From RPQJ01 sp044226195 (GTDB taxonomy: Bacteria; Pseudomonadota; Gammaproteobacteria; Steroidobacterales; Steroidobacteraceae), in NCBI GenBank assembly GCA_044226195.1, contig JBGAHO010000003.1, positions 1 through 64,000 on the forward strand: 64,000 nt of DNA, read 5' to 3'. A program made the translations under genes and the position numbers. Positions 25,028 through 33,206 of the stretch are shown here, one piece after another. The notes beneath the pieces are model-generated. The model did not search any database, was not told the origin of the DNA, and saw nothing but the letters and a program-made list of their open reading frames with translations. Position 1 is the first letter of the stretch. Each line of letters starts with the position of its first letter.

Positions 25028-25516
25028 ATGAACGTCGCACAGGACAAGGTCGTACTCATCCATTACACGCTGAAGAACGACGCGGGCTCCGTGATCGACA
25101 GCTCGTCGGGCGGCCAGCCGCTCGCCTACATCCACGGCCAGGGCAACATCATCCCGGGTCTCGAGAAGGCGCTCGAGGGCAAGACGACCGGCGACAAGGT
25201 CAACGTGAAGGTCGATCCGGCCGAGGGCTACGGCGTGCGCGACGACTCGCTCGTGCAGCAGGTGCCGCGGCGCGCATTCGGCGGCGTGTCGAACATCCAG
25301 CCGGGCATGCAGTTCCACGCGCAGACCTCGCAGGGCCACACGCGCGTCGTGACGGTCACGGGCATCAAGGGCGACATGGTCACCGTCGACGGCAACCACC
25401 CGCTCGCCGGCGAGAACCTGAACTTCGACGTCGAGATCACCGAGGTCCGCGACGCCACCGAGGAAGAGCTCTCGCACGGCCACGTGCACGGCCCCGGCGG
25501 CCACCACCACGACTGA
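25028..25516 (+). CDS. slyD: FKBP-type peptidyl-prolyl isomerase SlyD
   Basis: A 162-residue cytoplasmic SlyD: a split FKBP domain (VVLIHYTLKND; GQGNIIPGLEKALEGKTTGD) with the inserted IF chaperone domain (about residues 70-125) and the closing strand NFDVEITEVRDAT. It isomerises prolyl bonds and chaperones unfolded chains; in relatives a His-rich tail stores nickel for hydrogenase. Here the tail is short but ends HGHVHGPGGHHHD, so some metal binding is likely. It converges on the L,D-transpeptidase gene with 12 bases between. Confidence 0.93.
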   Translation: MNVAQDKVVLIHYTLKNDAGSVIDSSSGGQPLAYIHGQGNIIPGLEKALEGKTTGDKVNVKVDPAEGYGVRDDSLVQQVPRRAFGGVSNIQPGMQFHAQTSQGHTRVVTVTGIKGDMVTVDGNHPLAGENLNFDVEITEVRDATEEELSHGHVHGPGGHHHD

Positions 25517-25528
25517 TCCGGGCGCCCG

Positions 25529-27199
25529 TCAGGGCGCGGCGGCGGGCACCTTGAACTCGCTGTTGAGCGCGGCCAGCGTCGCGCGGTCGCGCTCGTACAC
25601 GTCGTTGCGGAAGAACACCTGGCCGTCCGGCAGCGGCTGCGCGGTCCAGTAGAGGATCAGCACCGGCACCGGTTTCGCGAGGTTCACGGTCTGCGTCTTC
25701 TGCGACGCGACCACCGCGTCGATCCCCGCCTTGTTCCACTTCACCGGGTCATTCAGCACGAGTTCGGCCAGCTCGAACGGCTTCTGCACGCGGATGCAGC
25801 CGGAGCTGAACAGGCGCGTGTCCTGGTCGAACAGCGCCTTCGCCGGCGAATCGTGCAGGTACACGAGGTACGGGTTCGGGAACATGATCTTCACGAGCCC
25901 GAGCGCGTTGTCCGGCCCCGGATCCTGCACGAACTGGTAGGGCGGCAGGCGGCTCGCGCTGTAGGCGCCCCAGTGGACCGCGTAGGGATTGACCTCGTTG
26001 CCGGCGCCGTCGATGACGCGGATGCGGCTGCGCTTGAGGTAGCCCGGGTCGCGCTTCAGCACCGGCAGCTTGTCCTTCACGAGGATGCCCGGCGGGATCG
26101 TCCAGGTCGGGTTGAACACCACGTAGGTGATCTTCGACCGGAAGATCGGCGTCTCGCGGCCTTCCTTGCCGACGATCACCTTCGAGGTCCACACCGGCTC
26201 GTCGTTCTTGAAATACGACACGTAGAAGCCGGCGACGTCGACCAGCACGAACTCGCCCTGGATCTCGTGCAGCACCCAGCGGGCGCGCTCCAGGTTGACG
26301 CGTATCTGGTCGATGCGCGCGCTGACCGGCACGTTGAGCGCGGCGCGCGTGCCCGGGCCGACGGCGCCGTCGGCGGTGAGTCCGTGCCGCTGCTGGAAGT
26401 GCTTCACGCCGGCGTCGAGTGCCGCATCGAACACCTGCGACGGCGGGTACGCGGGCGGCGCCGGTTCGAGGTCATGCGTGATCTCGAGCCGGTGACGCAG
26501 CGCCGGCACGCGCGGATCGGTCACGCCCAGCTTCAGCGTCGGTCCATCGGTGATCGCGGACCAGCCGCCGGCCGCGGCGATCGCGCGATACTCCCGCAGC
26601 CGGTCGCGGCCGCGCTGGTACCACACGTGCTGCGGGCGCACGCGATCGAAGATCTCGCCGATCGGGCGCGTGTCGATCGCCTGCGCGAGGCGCACCAGCG
26701 GATCGCCGTCCGGCGCCGGGCGCGGCGCGTAGTTCCATTGCGAGCTCAGCTTCACCGGGTCCACCTTGCCCTCGTAGAGGTGGTAGGTGGCGAGCATCAG
26801 CGCGTCCATGGCCAGCACTTCGAGGTCCGCCTGCTCGGCCGGCGCGAGCGCGTGGCGCGCCATGTCCTCGCGATAGGCGTGCAGGGCGGCGAGGTGGTAG
26901 TCCTGCGGGTCGAGGCCGTCGGTCGCCATGCTCTTGATGGCGGTGATCAGCTCGTCGACGCGGTCCGGACTCGTCCAGTCCGGGCGGAACTGCTGGTTCT
27001 CGTAGAACTGGGACACGTAGTTGCCGAGCACGATGCGCGTGCCGCGCACGTCGTAGTCGCGCGCGTAACGCAGGTGGTCGATGCGGTCGCGGATCGCCTC
27101 GGTCAGCGGATCCGTGGCGGGCGTCACCTGGGCGGCGGCGAGGCCGGCCACCAGCAGCGATGCTGCCGCGACTGCGGCGCGCAAAGCGTTTCGGAACAT
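25529..27199 (-). CDS. YcbB-like L,D-transpeptidase
   Basis: A 556-residue periplasmic enzyme with signal peptide (MFRNALRAAVAAASLLVAG, cleaved near AAAQ). It has an N-terminal scaffold domain, a peptidoglycan-binding domain (DAALDAGVKHFQQRHGLTAD, then GAVGPGTRAALNVP near residue 270) and a C-terminal YkuD catalytic domain with HDSPAKALFDQD and the nucleophile Cys in RLFSSGCIRVQ. It would make 3-3 cross-links in peptidoglycan, resisting most beta-lactams. The length and layout match YcbB/LdtD. Its Shine-Dalgarno GAGGGAG overlaps the stop of rimO, eight bases upstream, so both belong to one operon. Confidence 0.9.
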   Translation of the reverse strand: MFRNALRAAVAAASLLVAGLAAAQVTPATDPLTEAIRDRIDHLRYARDYDVRGTRIVLGNYVSQFYENQQFRPDWTSPDRVDELITAIKSMATDGLDPQDYHLAALHAYREDMARHALAPAEQADLEVLAMDALMLATYHLYEGKVDPVKLSSQWNYAPRPAPDGDPLVRLAQAIDTRPIGEIFDRVRPQHVWYQRGRDRLREYRAIAAAGGWSAITDGPTLKLGVTDPRVPALRHRLEITHDLEPAPPAYPPSQVFDAALDAGVKHFQQRHGLTADGAVGPGTRAALNVPVSARIDQIRVNLERARWVLHEIQGEFVLVDVAGFYVSYFKNDEPVWTSKVIVGKEGRETPIFRSKITYVVFNPTWTIPPGILVKDKLPVLKRDPGYLKRSRIRVIDGAGNEVNPYAVHWGAYSASRLPPYQFVQDPGPDNALGLVKIMFPNPYLVYLHDSPAKALFDQDTRLFSSGCIRVQKPFELAELVLNDPVKWNKAGIDAVVASQKTQTVNLAKPVPVLILYWTAQPLPDGQVFFRNDVYERDRATLAALNSEFKVPAAAP

Positions 27200-27207
27200 C
27201 GGCTCCC

Positions 27208-28536
27208 TCACTTCGTCGGCTTGACGATCTTCGCGGCGAGGTCGTAGGCGTCGGCGCCGGTGATCTGGACGTCGGCCCAGTCCCCGGCATTGAGGCCCTT
27301 GCCCGGGCGGGCGATGCGCACGGTGCCGTCGATTTCCGGCGCGTCGGCCATCGAGCGCGCGACGGCGCCGCCCTCGTTCACCTCGTCCACCAGCACGCGC
27401 ATCCGCCGGCCGACCTTGGCGGCGAGCTTTTCGGCGCTGATGCGCGCGGCAAGTTCCATGAAGCGGTCGAGTCGCTCCTGCTTCACGTCCTCCGGCACCG
27501 GGTCCGGCAGCGCATTCGCCGCCGCGCCCTCGACCGGCGAGTACTTGAAGCAGCCGACGCGATCGAGCCGCGCTTCCTGCAGCCAGTCGAGCAGCTGCCG
27601 GAAGTCGTCCTCGGTCTCGCCGGGGAAGCCGACGATGAACGTGCTGCGCAGCGTGAGGTCCGGGCACACCTCGCGCCAGCGCTGGATGCGGGCGAGCGTG
27701 TTCTCCGCGTGCGCCGGCCGCTTCATGAGCTTGAGGATGCGCGGGCTGCCGTGCTGGAAGGGGATGTCGAGGTAGGGCAGCACCCTGCCTTCGGCCATCA
27801 GCGGGATGACCCCGTCCACGTGCGGGTACGGATAGACGTAGTGCAGGCGCACCCACGCGCCGAGCGTGCCGAGCGAACGCGCGAGGTCCTCGAAGCGCGC
27901 CTTCACCGGCTTGCCGCCCCAGAACCCCGTCGCGTACTTGAGGTCCGCGCCGTAGGCGCTGGTGTCCTGCGAGATCACCAGCAGCTCCTTCACGCCGGCC
28001 TTCACGAGGCGCTCGGCCTCGAGCATCACCTCGCCGATCGGGCGGCTCGCGAGGTCGCCGCGCAGGGCGGGGATGATGCAGAAGCTGCAGCGGTGGTCGC
28101 AGCCTTCGGAGATCTTCAGGTACGCGTAGTGCCGCGGCGTGAGGCGGATGCCCTGCGGCGGCACGAGGTCGACGAACGGATCGTGCAGCGGCGGAACGTG
28201 CTCGTGCACGGCCGTGACGACCTCTTCGTAGGCGTGCGGCCCGGTGACCTTGAGCACGTTCGGGTGGCGGTCGGTGATGGTCTCGGGCTTGGCGCCGAGG
28301 CAGCCGGTGACGATCACCTTGCCGTTGCGCGCGAGCGCTTCACCGATCGCATCGAGCGACTCGTGGATGGCGTCGTCGATGAAGCCGCAGGTGTTGACGA
28401 CGACGAGGTTCGCGTCCTCGTAGGAGCCGACGACGTCGTAGCCCTCGGCACGCAGCCGCGTGAGGATGCGCTCCGAATCGACCAGGGCCTTCGGGCAGCC
28501 GAGGCTGACGAACCCGACTTTGGGGGGCGTGGACAC
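27208..28536 (-). CDS. rimO: Ribosomal protein S12 methylthiotransferase RimO
   Basis: A 442-residue radical-SAM methylthiotransferase. It has the N-terminal MTTase domain with three cluster Cys (VGFVSLGCPKALVDSE, VVVNTCGFIDDA, VIVTGCLGAKPE), the radical SAM motif SEGCDHRCSFCIIPALRG, and a C-terminal TRAM domain (AARISAEKLAAKVGRRMRV onward). The LGCPKALVDSE opening is specific to RimO rather than MiaB. It adds a methylthio group to Asp88 of ribosomal protein S12. Start is GTG directly after the stop of the upstream zinc-ribbon gene (TGAGTG). Confidence 0.95.
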   Translation of the reverse strand: MSTPPKVGFVSLGCPKALVDSERILTRLRAEGYDVVGSYEDANLVVVNTCGFIDDAIHESLDAIGEALARNGKVIVTGCLGAKPETITDRHPNVLKVTGPHAYEEVVTAVHEHVPPLHDPFVDLVPPQGIRLTPRHYAYLKISEGCDHRCSFCIIPALRGDLASRPIGEVMLEAERLVKAGVKELLVISQDTSAYGADLKYATGFWGGKPVKARFEDLARSLGTLGAWVRLHYVYPYPHVDGVIPLMAEGRVLPYLDIPFQHGSPRILKLMKRPAHAENTLARIQRWREVCPDLTLRSTFIVGFPGETEDDFRQLLDWLQEARLDRVGCFKYSPVEGAAANALPDPVPEDVKQERLDRFMELAARISAEKLAAKVGRRMRVLVDEVNEGGAVARSMADAPEIDGTVRIARPGKGLNAGDWADVQITGADAYDLAAKIVKPTK

Positions 28537-28806
28537 TCAGTCGAGGGCGCAGCCGCCACCGCCGCAGCCGCCGCCCCCGCACGGGCCGGTGTCGCAGGGG
28601 CGCTCGACCTTGCTGCCGAGCGAGCCTGCGTGGACCACGCCGCTCGCGCTCATGAGCTTCTCCACCTTGGCCTTGCCCGACGTGCCGGCTAGCGGGATGC
28701 CGGCCTTGCGGCACAACTCGCCCCAGTTGGCGATCTTCTCCGCCATCTTGTGGCTGACTTCGACGACGCGGCCGTTCGACGGGCAGTGGTAATCGTACGT
28801 GGGCAT
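28537..28806 (-). CDS. FmdB-like zinc-ribbon protein
   Basis: An 89-residue protein starting MPTYDYHCPSNGRVVEVSHK, the opening of the FmdB/zinc-ribbon family in the variant where the second Cys of the ribbon is replaced (CPSNG). The middle is helical (MAEKIANWGELCRKAGIPLA) and the C terminus is glycine/cysteine-rich (PCDTGPCGGGGCGGGGCALD), a likely metal site. Function is unknown. It is the first gene of a fmdB-like/rimO/transpeptidase operon and is divergent from the cold-shock gene, whose ATG is 46 bases away. Confidence 0.78.
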   Translation of the reverse strand: MPTYDYHCPSNGRVVEVSHKMAEKIANWGELCRKAGIPLAGTSGKAKVEKLMSASGVVHAGSLGSKVERPCDTGPCGGGGCGGGGCALD

Positions 28807-28852
28807 GGCGTGGACAGGGCTCGGAAGCGGGCTGCTATTCTAGCCGAAGCCC

Positions 28853-29170
28853 ATGCGCTTCAAAGGCACCCTGGCCCAGTGGAACGCGGACCGCGGCTTC
28901 GGCTTCATCCGGCCGATGGAACCCGGTCCCGACGTGTTCGTGCACGTCTCGGCCTGGCCGCGCGGGACGCCGCCGCCCCAGGTCGGCGACGTGCTCACCT
29001 ACGAGGTGACCACGGGTCCGGATGGACGGACGCGGGCCGCGGCCGTTGCGCGGCCCGGTGAGGCGGCCCGTGCCGCGACCCCCGCCCGCGAGTCTCGCCG
29101 ACGGCCGCACCGCCCGCGGCGCGACGCGCCCGCCGGCCGCTTCGCCACGGCTGCCGTTGCCCTGGGGTGA
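28853..29170 (+). CDS. Cold-shock domain protein, possibly frameshifted
   Basis: A 105-residue protein. Residues 1-68 are a cold-shock domain with RNP-like motifs: MRFKGTLAQWNADRGFGFIR and PDVFVHVSAWPRG. Such domains bind single-stranded nucleic acids. The rest (ARPGEAARAATPARESRRRP onward) is Arg/Ala/Pro-rich and ends at TGA 29168-29170. In the neighbouring frame the DNA immediately encodes CPGVKMDGDGDGRACEDECG, an excalibur-like calcium motif that follows cold-shock domains in related proteins, so the gene may have lost frame. See the excalibur entry. Confidence 0.8.
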   Translation: MRFKGTLAQWNADRGFGFIRPMEPGPDVFVHVSAWPRGTPPPQVGDVLTYEVTTGPDGRTRAAAVARPGEAARAATPARESRRRPHRPRRDAPAGRFATAAVALG

Positions 29171-29223
29171 AGATGGACGGCGACGGGGATGGTCGCGCCT
29201 GCGAGGACGAGTGCGGGCACTGA
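29158..29223 (+). pseudogene. Out-of-frame excalibur-like tail of the cold-shock gene
   Basis: In the frame one base off the cold-shock ORF, bases 29158-29220 read CPGVKMDGDGDGRACEDECG plus His, then TGA at 29221. DGDGDGxxCE is the excalibur calcium-binding signature, and the preceding CPGVKM is also typical. In cold-shock/excalibur fusions a Cys-rich segment (form CDGR..CSQM..C) lies just before; here only DGRT at 29100-29111, in a third frame, resembles it. The segment is either the decayed end of a fusion gene or a sequencing indel. Confidence 0.45.
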
Positions 29224-29227
29224 CCCG

Positions 29228-29941
29228 CTAGGGCGGATCGAGCCGCGGGTCGTGGTCCGAGGGCGGCGGGTCGGGTCGCTTGCGCAGGTACAGCCGGTCG
29301 TCGAAGCTCATGACCCAGTGCGGCTTGTAGACCACGCACATCGCCATGACCATGCCGTTGACCACGCCCTCGCCGAAACTCATCAGCGGCAGGATCGCGA
29401 AATACTCCGCCCCGACGTGACCCGCGTCGAGCGTGCCACTCGCGAGCAGCACGCCGATGCGCGCGAGGCCCGCGAGATTGAACGCCAGTGCCGCGCCGAG
29501 ATAGACGGTCACGAAGAAGTAGATGAAGTAGTTGTGCGGCAGCCGGTCGTGCACGAACTCGTGCAGCCAGGCGGTGAACAGTGCCGGCACGAATGCGACG
29601 CACAGCAGGTCGGCGCCGAAGCTCGACCACGCGGCCTGGCCGGTGAAGCACAGCACGCCGAGCGCCAGTGTCGCCGCCAGCACCGCGAGCTGCCAGCCGT
29701 GCAGCAGCGTCAGCGCCGTGATCATCAGGAAGCGCACCGACAGCCCGGCCGAGATGCCGGCCTTCATCGACCAGAGCGCGATCAGGCACCCCGCGCCGCC
29801 GAGCCACACCCACTGGCGCTCGTGATTCGAGAGCCACGCCCGCCACGGCGCCGTGGCGCAGGCGAAGACCAGTCCCGCGCCGGCGACGAGGCCCGTGACG
29901 AGTCGCGTGGCCGGCGTCAGCAGCTCGGGCTCGATCAGCAT
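29228..29941 (-). CDS. CbiM-like energy-coupling factor permease
   Basis: A 237-residue membrane protein with about six helices. The segment MKAGISAGLSVRFLMITALT, followed by LLHGWQLAVLA, corresponds to the metal-site region of CbiM/NikM-type S components, and LPLMSFGEGVVNGMVMAMC near the C terminus matches their last helices. Such proteins bind Co2+ or Ni2+ for ECF transport, but no ATPase or CbiQ gene is near and the classical N-terminal Met-His metal site is absent, so ion transport is not certain. It follows the MscS-type gene by four bases and is probably co-transcribed. Confidence 0.7.
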   Translation of the reverse strand: MLIEPELLTPATRLVTGLVAGAGLVFACATAPWRAWLSNHERQWVWLGGAGCLIALWSMKAGISAGLSVRFLMITALTLLHGWQLAVLAATLALGVLCFTGQAAWSSFGADLLCVAFVPALFTAWLHEFVHDRLPHNYFIYFFVTVYLGAALAFNLAGLARIGVLLASGTLDAGHVGAEYFAILPLMSFGEGVVNGMVMAMCVVYKPHWVMSFDDRLYLRKRPDPPPSDHDPRLDPP

Positions 29942-29945
29942 GGGG

Positions 29946-32420
29946 TCAGCCGGCGCCCGGCCCGCGCGGTCCGAGCGCGGCCTGCAGCTGCTCGCGCGCT
30001 CCCGCGTCGATGCTGCGCAGGTGGACGTCCTGCTGCGGGAAGGGGATCTCGATGCCGGCCGCCTGCAGCGCGTCGTACAGCCGCATCGACATCTCGCTGC
30101 GGATGTTGACCCAGTCGCCGAAGTCGTTGGTCCACGCGCGGATCGAGAAGTCGAGCGAACTCGCGCCGAAGCCCATGAACACCACGGCCGGCTCCGGGAA
30201 AGTCGCGACTCCGGGCGTCTCCTTCGCGACCTTCATCAGCAGCTCCATGGCCTGGCGCGGGTTCGAGCCGTAGGCGACGCCGATGTTGACCTCGAAGCGG
30301 CGGTCCATGTCGGACAGCGTCCAGTTGATCAGCTTCTCCGACAGCAGCGTGCCGTTCGGCACGACCACGTCCGCGCCTTCGAACGTGCTGAGCGTCGTCG
30401 CGCGCATGCCGATCTCGCGCACCTTGCCCGAGGTGCCCGACACCTCGACGACGTCGCCCGGCTGGATCGGGCGCTCGAACATCAGGATCAGGCCCGACAC
30501 GAAGTTCTTCACCACGTCCTGCAGGCCGAGGCCGATGCCGACGCCGAGGGCGCCGATCACCAGCGTCAGCTGGCTCAGCTCGAAGCCGGCGGCCGCCATC
30601 GCGGTGAAGATGCCGAGGATCACCAGCGTGTAGTAACTGAGTGTCGAGATGCTGTTGCCGACGCCGCGCGGCAGCTCCATCTTCGGCAGCACTTCGTCCT
30701 GCAGCACGAGGCGGATCGTCCGCGCCAGCCAGAACGCCACGTAGATCGAGAAGAAGAACATCAGCACGCCGCCGAGCGTCACCGAGACGTTGCCGGCCTC
30801 GAACTTGTGCGTCAGCACGCTGCCCAGCCAGCGCGCCACCGGCCGGTAGATCCGGAATTCGTTGAGCGTGATCACCACCCACGCGGCCAGCGCCGCGAAG
30901 TGGATCAGCTTGCTGATGCTGTGCAACAGCGGGCCGGCGTGCTCGGTGACGATGCGGAAGCGCAGCGCGGTCTTGCGTGCGAGCAGCAGCTTGACGATCG
31001 CACCCAGCACGTTGGCGCCCGCGTAGAGCGCGAGGCCGACGTACGCGCTGTCGATCACGGCGCCCGAGAGCATCTCCGCGAGCGAGACGTTGCCGACGAC
31101 GTTCGCGACCAGGCTCGCGAGCATCGCCGCCGAGGCCGACCAGCCGAACACCCGGATCACCGTGATCAGCGTCTTCGACTGGTCCGGCGGCGGCGTGCGC
31201 CGGCCGCGCGTGACCAGCAGGAACACCATCGCGCCGAGTGCCAGCGCGGCGATCAGCAGCAGGTTGCTGCGATAGAGGAACGGGCTCGGCACGAGGAAGA
31301 AGCCGAACCCCTTGAGGACGTACAGCAGGGTCGCGACGTACGGCCAGCGGCCCATCACGTCGTAGAGCCGCTGCGGCAGCAGGCGCAGTACCGGCACCAT
31401 CGCCAGCAGCAGCGCGGTCTGGTGCAGCAGCAGCGGCGCGTCGGGTTGTACCAGCAGCACGCCGACCAGCACCAGCACCAGCCACGAGGAGATCGGCCGC
31501 AGCAGCACGCGCGCGGAGGCCTTCAGCTCCGGATCGTCCGTCACCAGCCGCTGGCTGCGGCGCGCGAGCCAGATCAACAGCGGCAGCAGCGCGATCGAGA
31601 CGAGCCGGCTGATCCACAGCTTCTCGGCGTTGGCCGCCTTGTATTCGTTGAGGAACTCGCCCTCGATCTCGAGGCCGACCTTCGCCGCGGCGGTCGCTTC
31701 CTTCGACAGGCTCGCATCGCCCCACACGTCGACATACCGCGGCGAGTCGATCATGCGCAGGCGCTGGTCGTAATACCGGATCGCGGCGTCGATGCCCTTG
31801 CGGCCCGACTCGATGCCGCTCTCGAGCGCGTTGGCGCGCCGGCTGAGCTTCGACTGGTCGTCGAGCGGCCCGGAGATCGCCTGCTCGGCGAGCGAGACCT
31901 GGGCGAGCACGCCGTCGATACGGCTTTGCAGCGCCGGCGCGACCCCACTGCCGGCAGCCGAGGCGCGCGTCACCTCCCACACGGCGCGCCGCTTCGCGAG
32001 TTGCTCCGCGTCGTCCGAATAGCTCGCGGTGGCGCGCTGCAGGTCGCGGCGCCACAGGTCGAGCTGCTTGTCGTAGAACTCCCAGTGCCGTTGCAGGCTC
32101 TCGAGCCGCACGATCGACAGCTGCAGCAACTCCTCCGACTTGAAGCGGGCCGCCAGCCGGGTCACGCCCGCCGACAGCTGCTCGAGGCGCGGCTCCAGCT
32201 TGGCGGTCGGGCTGCGTCCGCCGGCCCTCGAGATCACGTCCTGGGCAAAGCGCTCGTCGCCGTCCGCCCTGAGCGCGATGTCGCCCGTCGCGATCGGCTC
32301 GATCACGGGCTTGTCGGGGCCGCCGGCCGGCGTGTCGGCCGCCCGCAGGTCCGTTGCGGCGCCGAGGGACAGAGCGACGAGGAGCGGCGCCAGCAGGCGC
32401 ATCAGGCGGGGCGTGGGCAC
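29946..32420 (-). CDS. Large MscS-family mechanosensitive channel
   Basis: An 824-residue protein: signal peptide (start MPTPRLMRLLAPLLVALSLG), a periplasmic helical domain of about 250 residues, some eleven membrane helices, then the MscS core. The core shows LTLVIGALGVGIGLGLQDVV and NFVSGLILMFERPIQPGD, the diagnostic pore helix and beta-domain entry, followed by the cytoplasmic domain (VVVPNGTLLSEKLINWTLSD). It would release solutes on hypo-osmotic shock, or respond to other membrane signals like MscK/YbdG. The start is a GTG with CCGGAATC upstream; an ATG at 32402 is the alternative. Confidence 0.9.
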   Translation of the reverse strand: MPTPRLMRLLAPLLVALSLGAATDLRAADTPAGGPDKPVIEPIATGDIALRADGDERFAQDVISRAGGRSPTAKLEPRLEQLSAGVTRLAARFKSEELLQLSIVRLESLQRHWEFYDKQLDLWRRDLQRATASYSDDAEQLAKRRAVWEVTRASAAGSGVAPALQSRIDGVLAQVSLAEQAISGPLDDQSKLSRRANALESGIESGRKGIDAAIRYYDQRLRMIDSPRYVDVWGDASLSKEATAAAKVGLEIEGEFLNEYKAANAEKLWISRLVSIALLPLLIWLARRSQRLVTDDPELKASARVLLRPISSWLVLVLVGVLLVQPDAPLLLHQTALLLAMVPVLRLLPQRLYDVMGRWPYVATLLYVLKGFGFFLVPSPFLYRSNLLLIAALALGAMVFLLVTRGRRTPPPDQSKTLITVIRVFGWSASAAMLASLVANVVGNVSLAEMLSGAVIDSAYVGLALYAGANVLGAIVKLLLARKTALRFRIVTEHAGPLLHSISKLIHFAALAAWVVITLNEFRIYRPVARWLGSVLTHKFEAGNVSVTLGGVLMFFFSIYVAFWLARTIRLVLQDEVLPKMELPRGVGNSISTLSYYTLVILGIFTAMAAAGFELSQLTLVIGALGVGIGLGLQDVVKNFVSGLILMFERPIQPGDVVEVSGTSGKVREIGMRATTLSTFEGADVVVPNGTLLSEKLINWTLSDMDRRFEVNIGVAYGSNPRQAMELLMKVAKETPGVATFPEPAVVFMGFGASSLDFSIRAWTNDFGDWVNIRSEMSMRLYDALQAAGIEIPFPQQDVHLRSIDAGAREQLQAALGPRGPGAG

Positions 32421-32579
32421 GATTCCGGTCGTCCGTGGCGGTCGGGGGCGGTCATTCTCGCATCAAGCGCGCGCCCGTCCCACCGGCCGGCGCCGGGGCA
32501 GGCCGCGATCTGGCAAAATGCGCGACCCCGTGGCACCTCGGCCCCGGGGTCCCGACCGTCCACCTCCGGATCCCCCCGC

Positions 32580-33197
32580 ATGCGCGAGTTCCTGGCCACC
32601 GTCCTGCACTGGTACCTGGGCGCCCTCGACCAGGGCGGGTACCTGCTGATCGCCGTGCTGATGGCGATGGAGAGCTCGATCATCCCGCTGCCGAGCGAGC
32701 TGGTGATCCCGCCGGCGGCCTACCTCGCCCACGCCAAGGGCACGTTCTCGCTGCCGGGCATCGTGATCGCCGGGACGCTCGGTTCGTGGGTCGGCGCCAG
32801 CGTCATGTACTGGGCTTCGTACTGGCTGGGCCGGCCGCTGCTGATGCGCTACGGCAAGTACGTCGCCATCACGCCGGAGAAGATCGTGCAGGCCGAGAAC
32901 TGGTCGTCGCACTTCGGCATGGTCGGCATCTTCATCTCGCGCCTGCTGCCGGTGATCCGCCACCTGATCGGCATCCCGGCGGGCGTGGTGCACATGAACT
33001 ACTGGAAGTTCTCGGCCGCCACGATGCTGGGTTCGGCGCTCTGGTGCAGCGTGCTGTGCTGGGTCGGCGTCACGGCCGGGCAGGACGAGCAGCTGATGCA
33101 GGGCAGCCTGCACCGGATCTCGCTGTGGATCGGCGGCCTGATGCTGTTCCTCGGCGTGCTCTATTACGTCTTCGTCCATCGTCACATGCGGCGCTGA
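32580..33197 (+). CDS. DedA family membrane protein
   Basis: A 205-residue inner-membrane protein of the DedA (SNARE-associated) family. It has MAMESSIIPLPSELVIPPAA, with the family acidic and proline residues, and SRLLPVIRHLIGIPAGVVHM, the conserved Arg-X3-Pro-X-X-Arg stretch. DedA proteins are proton-coupled lipid or undecaprenyl-phosphate scramblases/flippases and affect envelope integrity. The ATG is at 32580, divergent from the MscS-type gene with 159 bases between, and the MATE gene follows by nine bases. Confidence 0.92.
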   Translation: MREFLATVLHWYLGALDQGGYLLIAVLMAMESSIIPLPSELVIPPAAYLAHAKGTFSLPGIVIAGTLGSWVGASVMYWASYWLGRPLLMRYGKYVAITPEKIVQAENWSSHFGMVGIFISRLLPVIRHLIGIPAGVVHMNYWKFSAATMLGSALWCSVLCWVGVTAGQDEQLMQGSLHRISLWIGGLMLFLGVLYYVFVHRHMRR

Positions 33198-33206
33198 CGG
33201 GCAGCC

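Noticed and set aside
29853..33197. Plus-strand frame of 1114 codons ending in the DedA protein
   Set aside because: Only the last 205 codons (from ATG 32580) match a family; the rest is antisense to the MscS-type gene.
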